From Candidatus Gastranaerophilales bacterium (lineage in GTDB: Bacteria; Cyanobacteriota; Vampirovibrionia; Gastranaerophilales; Gastranaerophilaceae), in contig CALUXX010000001.1 in NCBI GenBank assembly GCA_944324845.1, forward strand, positions 1 through 64,000: a stretch of DNA of 64,000 nt. Reading direction: 5' to 3'. The translations under genes were made by a program, and so were the position numbers. Positions 18,173 to 25,325 of this stretch are shown here, piece after piece. The stretch's first letter is position 1, and each line of letters starts with the position of its first letter. The notes beneath the pieces were generated by a model. That model was given only the letters and a program-made list of their open reading frames with translations, did not search any database and had not been told where the DNA came from.

Positions 18173-18808
18173 TTAAATGTTTAAATCAATAAATTTTTCG
18201 TTTTCGCCTACATTAGTAATTTTTAATTTTGTTAAATTTTCAGGATCAAACTGAAATATATTTGCACTAGAGAAAAATGCACATCTTCCTTTTGTTTTGT
18301 AAGGGGTTATGCTTGTATCAACTTCTTTGGGAAAGAACTTTGATACAAGTGTTTTTACTTTATCTATAATATCATTCGGCACAGCTTCAAATTTGCCGTA
18401 ATCACTATAACCTCTTATATTAAAAAATATTTTAGGTTTGTAATTTTTATCTATATAAGAATCATAGGTATTAAGTTGTTTTTCTAATGCTTTTACTTGT
18501 CCATCAGTATTAGTGGGGACATAATGAGAAAGAATTGCAAGTGGGTCTCCTGTTTTTAGTTTTGTGATAATTCCAACAGAATTACATCCGTTTAAAGCAT
18601 CGGTATAAATTGTATTTATTCCGTTAGGGGTAATTCTTGCTGCAGCACAATGGTTCATATCAACATGCACAATAGATTTGTCACCACGGGTTCTCATTTG
18701 GTGTAAAATCATTTCAGGCATTGAGTTAATATTTTTAATGTTTTCTTTTGTATTTGCTGAAATTTTAGGGATAACTGTACGTGTTAAATTTATAATCTTA
18801 CCTACCAT
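18173..18808 (-). CDS. Unknown protein with possible CheD/CNF-like Cys-His deamidase fold
   Basis: 211 residues, no signal peptide, family not recognised with certainty. The line LNGCNSVGI (C75), 20 residues later SHY (H95), then a helix, a strand (KIFFNIRG), a second helix and a closing GRCAFFSSANIFQFD follow the order seen in the CheD/YfiH/CNF1 superfamily. There a GC...H pair catalyses glutamine deamidation or a related thiol reaction, and CheD ends with GRxxxFxxxxGxV. This is a pattern-level resemblance only. It lies 106 bases downstream of the ATP-grasp gene on the same strand. No Shine-Dalgarno is visible, so it may be a weakly translated or separately initiated gene. Confidence 0.4.
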   Translation of the reverse strand: MVGKIINLTRTVIPKISANTKENIKNINSMPEMILHQMRTRGDKSIVHVDMNHCAAARITPNGINTIYTDALNGCNSVGIITKLKTGDPLAILSHYVPTNTDGQVKALEKQLNTYDSYIDKNYKPKIFFNIRGYSDYGKFEAVPNDIIDKVKTLVSKFFPKEVDTSITPYKTKGRCAFFSSANIFQFDPENLTKLKITNVGENEKFIDLNI

Positions 18809-18914
18809 AATTTGTATAAGTATAAAAGTTATTTAAAAATTGCTATGTTGTAAATTTATGTTAAATAAGATTTTGCCGAATGTTCTATTTTTCGTTTTGG
18901 GGGCGATTTAAATT

Positions 18915-19787
18915 TTAGCCCAATTTTAGGTTTCTTATAAGTGTATCAGTGATTTCAAAGCCTGTTTGTTTTTCGAAATGGTAAAACATAGGTGCCGGAT
19001 TTGCTTCAATGAATACATATTCGCCATTATTACTTAACCTTATGTCAATTCCTGAGTATTTTAATCCCAAAAGATTTAATACTTTTAAGCAATCTTTTTT
19101 TACTTGTTCTGGTAATTCGTGTCGATTAATTTTAGCATTTGTATCAGCTCTGAAGTCTAAACTTTGTGCGAGTATTTCTCCTGGGTATATTTCTCCTGTC
19201 TCAAATGCATATACCCTTATGTCAATACCATCAATACATTCTTGTAGTTGACAAGGACAGTTTTTTAAAGTGTCCTTTCTTAAAAGGTCTTCTTCTTGCA
19301 GTTTTTTTGTATAAGCCCCTCCTCGTACAGGTTTGTAGATGATATTTTTATTATTAGATAAATAAAAATCTTCTAAGGCATCAGGATCATCAGTTACTAT
19401 TGTTTTAGGAATTCTTATTCCGTTATTGTACATAATTTTGCTCTGTAATCCTTTTTTTCGATGTAATTCAACAGCTTGTAGTGAATTCCAACTTTTGGAC
19501 TCTAATGAACATAATAGACTTTCAAGGGCAGATGTTTTTTCTCTATATACGATATCTGAGGTTTTGTAGGTAACGCCATAATACCATCTCCAATAGATTC
19601 CGGTAATTTCTTTTAGATAAATTTTTTCATTGTCTAATACAATATAATCATTTTCTCCTTCTGGTGACCAATTTATGATAGGGTATTCTCGAGAATCAAG
19701 ATATTTTACGGGTGAGTTTTCTTCTTTTAATTTCTCAAATACGTATTTTGCATGGAATTCTTCATCACTGCCTATTATAATAATCAT
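18915..19787 (-). CDS. ATP-grasp ligase, graspetide macrocyclase (MvdC/MvdD/PsnB type)
   Basis: A 290-residue ATP-dependent carboxylate ligase. The N-terminal domain has the macrocyclase-style IYWRWYYG (64-71) and a stretch RKKGLQSKIMYNNGIRIPKT (110-129) matching the 'nKl.ql..a...Gl.iP.Tl' line of MvdD relatives, then VTDDPDA. ATP and metal residues: K152 in IYKPV, hinge QECIDGID (182-189) with R191, D248 in SGIDIR and E261/N263 in FIEANPAP. The terminal FEKQTGFEITDTL equals the 'E..tGlpi...l' end of graspetide synthetases. Such enzymes join Asp/Glu side chains to Thr/Ser (esters) or Lys (amides) of a precursor. A strong AAGGAGG precedes the ATG. It is divergent from the multi-core precursor at 19921. 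Confidence 0.85.
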   Translation of the reverse strand: MIIIIGSDEEFHAKYVFEKLKEENSPVKYLDSREYPIINWSPEGENDYIVLDNEKIYLKEITGIYWRWYYGVTYKTSDIVYREKTSALESLLCSLESKSWNSLQAVELHRKKGLQSKIMYNNGIRIPKTIVTDDPDALEDFYLSNNKNIIYKPVRGGAYTKKLQEEDLLRKDTLKNCPCQLQECIDGIDIRVYAFETGEIYPGEILAQSLDFRADTNAKINRHELPEQVKKDCLKVLNLLGLKYSGIDIRLSNNGEYVFIEANPAPMFYHFEKQTGFEITDTLIRNLKLG

Positions 19788-19831
19788 ATTTCCCTCCTTA
19801 TCTATATTAAGTGTTTTTTGTATATATTTCC

Positions 19832-19844
19832 AATTGTAACAATT
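19832..19844. promoter_or_regulatory. 13-bp palindrome between ligase and precursor genes
   Basis: AATTGT-A-ACAATT is a perfect dyad in the 133-base divergent region, followed ten bases later by another TTGTA half. It is positioned to act as an operator for both graspetide genes. No clear -35/-10 pair could be assigned on either strand. Confidence 0.35.
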
Positions 19845-19920
19845 TTAATTGTATATCTAAAGTTTTTCTTAAAATTGTCGTAATTCGTTTTTGTATATAG
19901 AAAGTTTGAAAGGAGTAAAG

Positions 19921-21285
19921 ATGGTAAATAGAATTAATGGTAATTCTGACGGTAATTTTGATAAAAAATTATATGAAGCTGCAAGTAAAAAATTAGCCGC
20001 TTCAGGAAATGAAAAGCCGACATCTGCACAAATTAAAAAAGAAATCGAAAAATTGTCAAAATCTTCAAAAGCAGAAACGAATGATTCTGATATAAAAGTA
20101 CCAGGATTATACATCGAGAAAAATCCTGATGATAATACATTTGTAGATTATAAAGATGGTGCAACACTTCCAAAAACTCCTAAGAATATAACAACAGCAG
20201 CTACGAATGAAGAAGGCGGTGCAGACCTTCGTAATGATGCCGCAACTCAAAGAAAGATACTAGAGATGATTGATAAATACAGACAAGATACAGCTGCAAC
20301 AACCAAAGCCATAGGTGAAGAAGGCGGTGCAGAACTTCGCATGAATGAAGAAACTAAAAAGAAAATACAAGAAATCTTTGATGAATTTAAACAAGAAGGT
20401 GTCAGAGACCTTCGTAATGATGCCGCAACTCAAAGAAAGATACTAGAGATGATTGATAAATACAGACAAGATACAGAAGCAACGACAAAAGCCATAGGCG
20501 AAGAAGGCGGTGCAGAACTTCGCATGAATGAAGAAACCAAAAATAAGATACAAGAGTGGATTGATAAATTCAAACAAAATGAAGCTGCAACAACCAAAGC
20601 CATAGGTGAAGAAGGTGGTAGTGACATTCCTTTGGATGATGCAACTAAAAAGAAGATACAAGAGTGGATTGATAAATTTAAGGGTTCAAAGTTGACAACC
20701 ATGGCAGTTGGTGAAGAAGGTGGTGGAGAACTTCGTTTAGATAAAGAAAAGCTCCAAGAACTTTTTGATAAAATCAAACAAAATGATGGTACAACCACCA
20801 AAGCTATGGGCGAAGAAGGCGGATCCTCAACTATTACCACAGAGGCTTTAGGCGAAGAAGGTGGTTCTCCAATGGATATTACCTCCAGGGCAATCGGTGA
20901 AGAAGGCGGATCCTCAACTATTACCACAGAGGCTTTAGGCGAAGAGGGCGGTACTTCAACTACCTATGCACTTGGTGAAGAAGGTGGATCCTCAACTATT
21001 ACCACAGAGGCTTTAGGCGAAGAAGGCGGTACTTCAACTACCTATGCACTTGGTGAAGAAGGTGGCGGCGATATTCCTTTGGACGATGCTGCTAAAAAGA
21101 AAATACAGGATTTGATTGATAAATTAAAAGACACAGAGTATACAACCATGGCCGTTGGCGAAGAAGGTGGTGGTGAAACTCGCATTGCAGACGAAGACAA
21201 AAAGAAGATACAAGATCTGATTGATAAATTCAAAGACGCAGAATTGACAACTATGGAGCTTGGCGAGGAAGGCGGAGATTCATAA
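19921..21285 (+). CDS. Multi-core graspetide precursor (14 TTxxxxEE-type cores)
   Basis: 454 residues, hydrophilic. Residues 1-90 look like a leader (helical, KKLYEAASKKLAASG, then DIKVPGLYIEKNPDD). From residue 91 to 452 there are 14 copies of [I/A/L/S/Y/T]-TT-x4-EE-GG: 13 with TT and one with TS. Ten are TTxAxGEEGG variants such as TTKAIGEE, TTEALGEE, TTYALGEE and TTMAVGEE. TTxxxxEE is the core pattern of group 2 (plesiocin-type) graspetides, in which two Thr-Glu esters make a hairpin. Cores 1-6 and 13-14 are separated by a repeated amphipathic helix (KKKIQEWIDKFK type); cores 6-12 are packed with 3-6 residue spacers. Start: ATG 19921 with AAAGGAG five bases upstream; an upstream TTG at 19891 is rejected. 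Precursors of this class are normally far shorter. Confidence 0.8.
   Translation: MVNRINGNSDGNFDKKLYEAASKKLAASGNEKPTSAQIKKEIEKLSKSSKAETNDSDIKVPGLYIEKNPDDNTFVDYKDGATLPKTPKNITTAATNEEGGADLRNDAATQRKILEMIDKYRQDTAATTKAIGEEGGAELRMNEETKKKIQEIFDEFKQEGVRDLRNDAATQRKILEMIDKYRQDTEATTKAIGEEGGAELRMNEETKNKIQEWIDKFKQNEAATTKAIGEEGGSDIPLDDATKKKIQEWIDKFKGSKLTTMAVGEEGGGELRLDKEKLQELFDKIKQNDGTTTKAMGEEGGSSTITTEALGEEGGSPMDITSRAIGEEGGSSTITTEALGEEGGTSTTYALGEEGGSSTITTEALGEEGGTSTTYALGEEGGGDIPLDDAAKKKIQDLIDKLKDTEYTTMAVGEEGGGETRIADEDKKKIQDLIDKFKDAELTTMELGEEGGDS
20191..21276 (+). repeat. Array of 14 graspetide core repeats
   Basis: The first core starts at 20191 (TTAATNEEGG) and the last at 21247 (TTMELGEEGG). In order the variable four residues are AATN, KAIG, KAIG, KAIG, MAVG, KAMG, EALG, RAIG (TS variant), EALG, YALG, EALG, YALG, MAVG, MELG. 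The EEGG ending is invariant, while the residues between TT and EE vary. This is what is expected if TT and EE are the crosslinked positions. Confidence 0.85.
20225..20590 (+). repeat. 183-bp tandem duplication inside the precursor
   Basis: Units 20225-20407 and 20408-20590 are identical over about the first 70 bases and remain in register afterwards (61 codons each). At the junction the core is lost: the sequence reads FKQEGVRDLR where a TTxxxxEEGG core would be expected. This marks the recombination point. Confidence 0.8.
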
Positions 21286-21290
21286 CAAAT

Positions 21291-21320
21291 AAAAAAGAAG
21301 GTTTTATAACCTTCTTTTTT
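21291..21320 (+). terminator. Intrinsic terminator of the precursor gene
   Basis: A 13-bp stem (21291-21303 / 21308-21320, TTAT loop) with an A-run on the left and a T-run on the right, six bases after the stop. In the other direction it could also end the tRNA-Met transcript. Confidence 0.85.
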
Positions 21321-21329
21321 TATTAAAAC

Positions 21330-21401
21330 TGGGCCCGGAGGGATTCGAACCCACGACCAAAGGATTATGAGTCCTCTGCGCTACCGCTGCGCCACAGGCC
21401 C
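21330..21401 (-). tRNA. Elongator tRNA-Met (CAT)
   Basis: Minus-strand cloverleaf of 72 nt, acceptor GGGCCTG with CGGGCCC. The anticodon stem-loop reads AGGACTCATAATCCT, the form usual for bacterial elongator tRNA-Met, and the T arm is GGTTCGAATCC. The discriminator is A. CCA is not encoded, unlike in the Asn and Gly tRNAs here. A tRNA-Ile(CAU) cannot be fully excluded from the anticodon alone. Confidence 0.9.
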
Positions 21402-21488
21402 GTGACGACTTTCTATTTATTTTTATTACGGGAGATTTTTGTGCTAGTGATATTCCACCAGGCGCCTTTTTTCTCCTCGTCCTTAGTT

Positions 21489-21516
21489 ATTATAGCATGA
21501 AAGATTTTTTTTGCAA
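21489..21516 (-). promoter_or_regulatory. Promoter of tRNA-Met
   Basis: On the minus strand TTGCAA (21511-21516), 16-base spacer ending TGC, TATAAT (21489-21494). The start would lie about 80 bases before the tRNA, leaving an unusually long 5' leader that contains the self-complementary GGCGCC. Confidence 0.7.
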
Positions 21517-21519
21517 ATT

Positions 21520-22557
21520 CTATTTTGTATGTTTGTCTATTTTTTCTGCTAAATATGTTGAAAATATTGGTAATATTCCATAATATATTCCTGCAAATAT
21601 TACTGCCGGACGGAGGATATTTATTCCTTCTACATATTTTAGAACTTTTGGATCGTGGGCATTTAAGGTTTTTAGTTTTTCTATGATTTTTTCTGTTTTA
21701 CCTTTCACCAGTGAATCTATCAGATAACCCAATCCTAGGGTTGAGGCTGTTGATATTATGTTGTTATATATTAATGCTTTTTTGCGATTTTCTTTTATTT
21801 GTTTACTTTTTGCTGTTTGCTGGCATGCTACACCTGTTAGCAGTATATCTGTTCCTGCGGTTATGTGTTTTGCTATATCTTTGTCGTATTTTTCGTTGTT
21901 TATTATAATATTTTGAAGTTTTTTATTATCCATAATTTTCCCAATACCTTTTGATAATGTATTGGATATTTTTCCTGTAAAAAATATATCTTTGTCTTTT
22001 AGGATATTAAAATTATTCCCAAAACTTTCGGTTGCTTTTGGTTGAGGAGTTTTAGACTGTTGGGGTTTATTAGAGAAAAGTTTATCCATTATTATAGGTA
22101 TTAGAGCAACTGTTAGGACTGATTTGGGAATTGCTGTTAAAACGCCTGCTCCAAGTTTAAAAATTTGTGTAAAGAGTTTATAGCTCCTTGAACTTGTCAA
22201 ATCTTTAGCTCCGTGTGTTAGATTTTTTATTGTTTCAGGTTTTAAGAATTTTTCAGGGTTATTGTCAATATTTTTGACCAATGTTTCTAACGGGAGAGCT
22301 ACAGATTCTACAATAGCGAATTTTATTATTCCCGAACCGATTGAATTTGATATTGCATATTGTTTGTTTTCTTTTTCAACATCAGGGGTTAATTGTATTG
22401 CGACAGGGCGAACTCCGATTGTCATAAGTAGTGAAGTTGTGTTAGAAAATGACGAACCGTGTTCTGAAATTTTTTCCAAGCCGCGTAGAATTCGTTTGTT
22501 TGTAAGTATTTTATTAGTTAAATTTGTTCCTGATGTATATAGATTATGGATATTCAT
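21520..22557 (-). CDS. Unrecognised multi-helix membrane-associated protein
   Basis: 345 residues; family not recognised. Hydrophobic stretches at about 72-90, 135-158, 255-275 and 310-335 suggest membrane segments separated by basic loops. The central linker (160-185) is Lys/Pro/Gln-rich, followed by KDIFFTGKIS. There is no signal peptide. The basic N-terminus (NKILTNKRILRGLEKI) resembles a mobile amphipathic helix. The start has AGAGA nine bases upstream. It stands alone between the tRNA-Met promoter, which overlaps its 3' flank, and the divergent lrp-type gene. Confidence 0.6.
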   Translation of the reverse strand: MNIHNLYTSGTNLTNKILTNKRILRGLEKISEHGSSFSNTTSLLMTIGVRPVAIQLTPDVEKENKQYAISNSIGSGIIKFAIVESVALPLETLVKNIDNNPEKFLKPETIKNLTHGAKDLTSSRSYKLFTQIFKLGAGVLTAIPKSVLTVALIPIIMDKLFSNKPQQSKTPQPKATESFGNNFNILKDKDIFFTGKISNTLSKGIGKIMDNKKLQNIIINNEKYDKDIAKHITAGTDILLTGVACQQTAKSKQIKENRKKALIYNNIISTASTLGLGYLIDSLVKGKTEKIIEKLKTLNAHDPKVLKYVEGINILRPAVIFAGIYYGILPIFSTYLAEKIDKHTK

Positions 22558-22646
22558 AATTTTTCTCTATATATATTAGACATCACACAAACTTGAATGT
22601 AAAAGTTTTTTGCAAAATCTTTACCTGAAAACTTTTGATTTTAAAT

Positions 22647-22675
22647 TTTACTATTGTACTTTCTTTTGTTATAAT
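22647..22675 (+). promoter_or_regulatory. Promoter of the Lrp-aminotransferase operon
   Basis: TTTACT (22647-22652), 17-base spacer, perfect TATAAT (22670-22675). The leader is about 16 bases, just enough for the ribosome site TGGAG. Confidence 0.7.
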
Positions 22676-22698
22676 CAGTTTGTATGATGGAGTAAAAG

Positions 22699-23181
22699 AT
22701 GAGAGAAGAATTATTATCTATTATTGAAAAGAATAGCAGGATAGATTTTAGTGAACTTGCTATATTATTAGGAACGACAGAAGATGTTGTTTTGGATGAA
22801 TTGTCCAAATTGGAAAATGAAGGTATAATTTGCGGTTATCACACATTGATTAACTGGGAAAAAACTTCTATTGAAAAGGTTACAGGTTTAATTGAGGTGA
22901 AAGTTACCCCTCAGCGCGGAAGAGGGTTTGATAATATCGCTGAAAGAATTTACAATTATCCTGAAGTAAAGGCTGTATATTTAATTTCAGGCGGATATGA
23001 TTTATTGGTTATTCTTGAAGAAAAATCTTTAAAAGAAATTGCTAATTTCGTATCAGATAAGCTTTCGACACTTGATTCTGTACTTAGCACAGCTACTCAT
23101 TTTATTTTGAAAAAGTACAAAGATCACGGAACTATTTTGAATAAAGAAACTAAGGATGAAAGAGAGGTAATTACTCCATGA
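22699..23181 (+). CDS. Lrp/AsnC-family transcriptional regulator
   Basis: 160 residues. An N-terminal winged helix-turn-helix (about 4-50; DFSELAILLGTTEDVVLDELSKLENEGII written in parts fits the family) is followed by an alpha-beta RAM effector domain (about 68-145; VYLISGGYDLLVILE). Members bind amino acids and act as dimers or octamers on nearby promoters. The stop overlaps the start of the aminotransferase by four bases (ATGA), so the two are translationally coupled and the regulator probably senses that enzyme's substrate. TGGAG lies eight bases before the ATG. Confidence 0.9.
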   Translation: MREELLSIIEKNSRIDFSELAILLGTTEDVVLDELSKLENEGIICGYHTLINWEKTSIEKVTGLIEVKVTPQRGRGFDNIAERIYNYPEVKAVYLISGGYDLLVILEEKSLKEIANFVSDKLSTLDSVLSTATHFILKKYKDHGTILNKETKDEREVITP

Positions 23182-24350
23182 GGAATTTCCTTTCTGAAAA
23201 AGTTGTAGGTTTAAAACCTTCCGGTATAAGAAAATTTTTTGATATAGTAAGTGAAATGAAGGATGCAATTTCTCTTGGTGTTGGGGAACCTGATTTTGAT
23301 ACTCCTTGGCACATTAGAGATGAGGGAATTTATGCATTTGAACGCGGCAAAACTTTTTATACCTCTAATGCTGGGTTAAAAGATTTACGTGCTGAAATTT
23401 CTAACTATATAAAAAGAACTCAAGGGATTTCTTATAATTCTGATAACGAAATTCTTGTAACAGTTGGGGGTTCTGAAGCAATCGATATTGGCTTAAGAGC
23501 TGTTATTAATGATGGTGATGAAGTTATTATTCCTCAACCGTCTTATGTTTCTTACGAACCTTGTGCAATTTTAGCTGGAGCAAAGCCTGTTATTATTAAT
23601 CTTAAAGCTGAAAATGAATTTCGTTTAACTCCTGAAGAATTATTAAATGCGATTACAGAGAAAACAAAAGTTCTTGTTTTACCTTATCCGAATAATCCGA
23701 CAGGCGCGATTATGGAACGTTCTGATTTGGAAAAAATTGCAAAAATTGCGATAGAAAAAGATATTCTTGTTATGTCTGATGAAATTTATGCAGCCTTAAC
23801 TTATAAGCAAAAACATGTTTCTATAGCATCTATTGAAGGAATGAAAGAACGAACAATTTTAATAAACGGATTTTCAAAAGCTTATGCTATGACAGGTTGG
23901 CGTTTAGGATATGCTTGTGCACCTGCGCAAATAATAAAACAAATGACAAAAATTCATCAATTTGCAATAATGTGTGCACCTACAACAAGCCAATATGCTG
24001 CTGTTGAAGCCTTAAAAAACGGTGATGAAGATGTTGAAAAAATGCGTCAGGCATATAATCAAAGACGCAGATTTTTGATGAATGCTTTTAAGAATATGAA
24101 TTTGGAATGTTTTGAACCTTTCGGAGCTTTCTATGTTTTCCCTTGTATTAAAGAATTTGGTATGACAAGTGAAGAATTTGCTACAAAATTTCTGATGGAA
24201 GAAAAAGTCGCTGTTGTTCCAGGAACTGCTTTCGGTGATTGTGGGGAAGGTTTTTTGAGAATTTCTTATGCCTATTCTCTTGAAAATCTTAAAATTGCTA
24301 TAAGTAGATTGGAAAGATTTGTTTCAAAATTAAGAAATTCAAAATCTTAA
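23178..24350 (+). CDS. PLP-dependent class I/II aminotransferase
   Basis: A 390-residue fold type I aminotransferase. GVGEPDFDTPWHI and the cofactor lysine K234 in GFSKAYAMTGWRLGY are typical of the aspartate/aromatic aminotransferase I-gamma group (aspC/patA-like). PYPNNPTGA and DEIYAAL supply the PLP-phosphate and pyridine contacts, and a C-terminal substrate Arg is in EGFLRISYA. The amino donor cannot be decided. It is fused in one operon to an Lrp-type regulator by a 4-base overlap, a pairing common in Firmicutes and related genomes. Confidence 0.9.
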   Translation: MRNFLSEKVVGLKPSGIRKFFDIVSEMKDAISLGVGEPDFDTPWHIRDEGIYAFERGKTFYTSNAGLKDLRAEISNYIKRTQGISYNSDNEILVTVGGSEAIDIGLRAVINDGDEVIIPQPSYVSYEPCAILAGAKPVIINLKAENEFRLTPEELLNAITEKTKVLVLPYPNNPTGAIMERSDLEKIAKIAIEKDILVMSDEIYAALTYKQKHVSIASIEGMKERTILINGFSKAYAMTGWRLGYACAPAQIIKQMTKIHQFAIMCAPTTSQYAAVEALKNGDEDVEKMRQAYNQRRRFLMNAFKNMNLECFEPFGAFYVFPCIKEFGMTSEEFATKFLMEEKVAVVPGTAFGDCGEGFLRISYAYSLENLKIAISRLERFVSKLRNSKS

Positions 24351-24508
24351 TTAGCTTTCTTATACTTTAAAAATTTGAAATTAAGGTGTGAAATTTATTT
24401 TTTGATTAATTTTACTGATATTTGTTGACTTTACAAGTATTTACAATTAATCAATTTTTTGTCGTTTTTTGTTTTTTATAGATAAGGGGATAAGGAAGGA
24501 AATAATAT

Positions 24509-25225
24509 ATGGGATTATTATCAGGTTTAAATTTGGCAGTAAAATATTTTACTAAGTCAAAATCTATTCAAAAAGCTTGTAAATCCGTAGGGGATAATGT
24601 TCCTCTACCAAAAACGAAAAAGACATTGTTTTGTCACGAGTATTGGGGTGATGCTCTTGATGAAGGACTGGTAAAAAATAATGGGGTTAAAAATAGTGTT
24701 TCTTTACACGGAGAGGTACATGGAATTAATCATCATTTCATTGATTCTCCATACCCTGAGCATATGGATATGCCTTTTATGAATACTCACCTAACTCCTC
24801 GTGAAATGATTTCTAAAACAGATTTTGATTTTAAATCATTAAAACCTTTGGAAGAAAAAATTATATCATTCCGTTGTATAGGCGAAAAACCCACATTTTT
24901 TAAAGAGTATTCATTGTATAAAAAACGTTTGGACGTGAAAAAGGGAGATATTATTGATATGAAAGAATATGCTTATTCTACTTCTGATATTTCCTACGCC
25001 CGTGTATATTTACCGAATAATCGTGGAATTTTATACGAAATCGAATATCCTGCAGGTGCCAGAGTATCAGTGATAGGTTATGGCAATAAAAATGAAGTAG
25101 TTGCTCCCAGAGCTTCTAAATATGAGTGTACTGATGTCGAAAAAGTAGTTAATGATAATGAAGATTATTTGAAAGTTAAGTTGAAATATATTCTTCCAGA
25201 TGAACCTTGGAGAAATAAAACTTAA
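24509..25225 (+). CDS. Probable ADP-ribosyltransferase (R-S-E class, toxin/effector-like)
   Basis: 238 residues, no signal peptide. Residues 118-205 carry the order expected of mono-ADP-ribosyltransferases. There is a strand with Arg (IISFRCIG, R122), a GDIIDMKEY stretch, STS (157-159) in AYSTSDISYA, a strand ILYEIEYPAGARV and then NEVVAPRASKYE with E196 as the catalytic Glu (compare 'E.EvLlPrgtkf' in exoenzyme families such as PF03496). The residue two before E196 is Lys rather than Glu/Gln, so arginine is not an obvious target. Residues 1-115 have a His-rich part (HGEVHGINHHF) of unknown role. No immunity gene is evident next door. AAGGAAGG gives a strong start. Confidence 0.6.
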   Translation: MGLLSGLNLAVKYFTKSKSIQKACKSVGDNVPLPKTKKTLFCHEYWGDALDEGLVKNNGVKNSVSLHGEVHGINHHFIDSPYPEHMDMPFMNTHLTPREMISKTDFDFKSLKPLEEKIISFRCIGEKPTFFKEYSLYKKRLDVKKGDIIDMKEYAYSTSDISYARVYLPNNRGILYEIEYPAGARVSVIGYGNKNEVVAPRASKYECTDVEKVVNDNEDYLKVKLKYILPDEPWRNKT

Positions 25226-25325
25226 TTCTGCTTAAAAATTGCGTTTCAAATCTTAATACAACACTTGAAAAACTCTCAAAAATATCTTATACTACAAATG
25301 TAGTTTTGATTTGTGTGGGTGAAAC

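Noticed and set aside
19891..19920. In-frame TTG start 30 bases upstream for the precursor.
   Set aside because: AAAGGAG five bases before ATG 19921 lies inside this extension, so the extension would be the leader of the mRNA.
20430..20927. Minus-strand frame of 165 codons inside the graspetide precursor.
   Set aside because: A shadow of the repeated cores on the other strand; no ribosome site, and the plus-strand frame explains the repeat structure.
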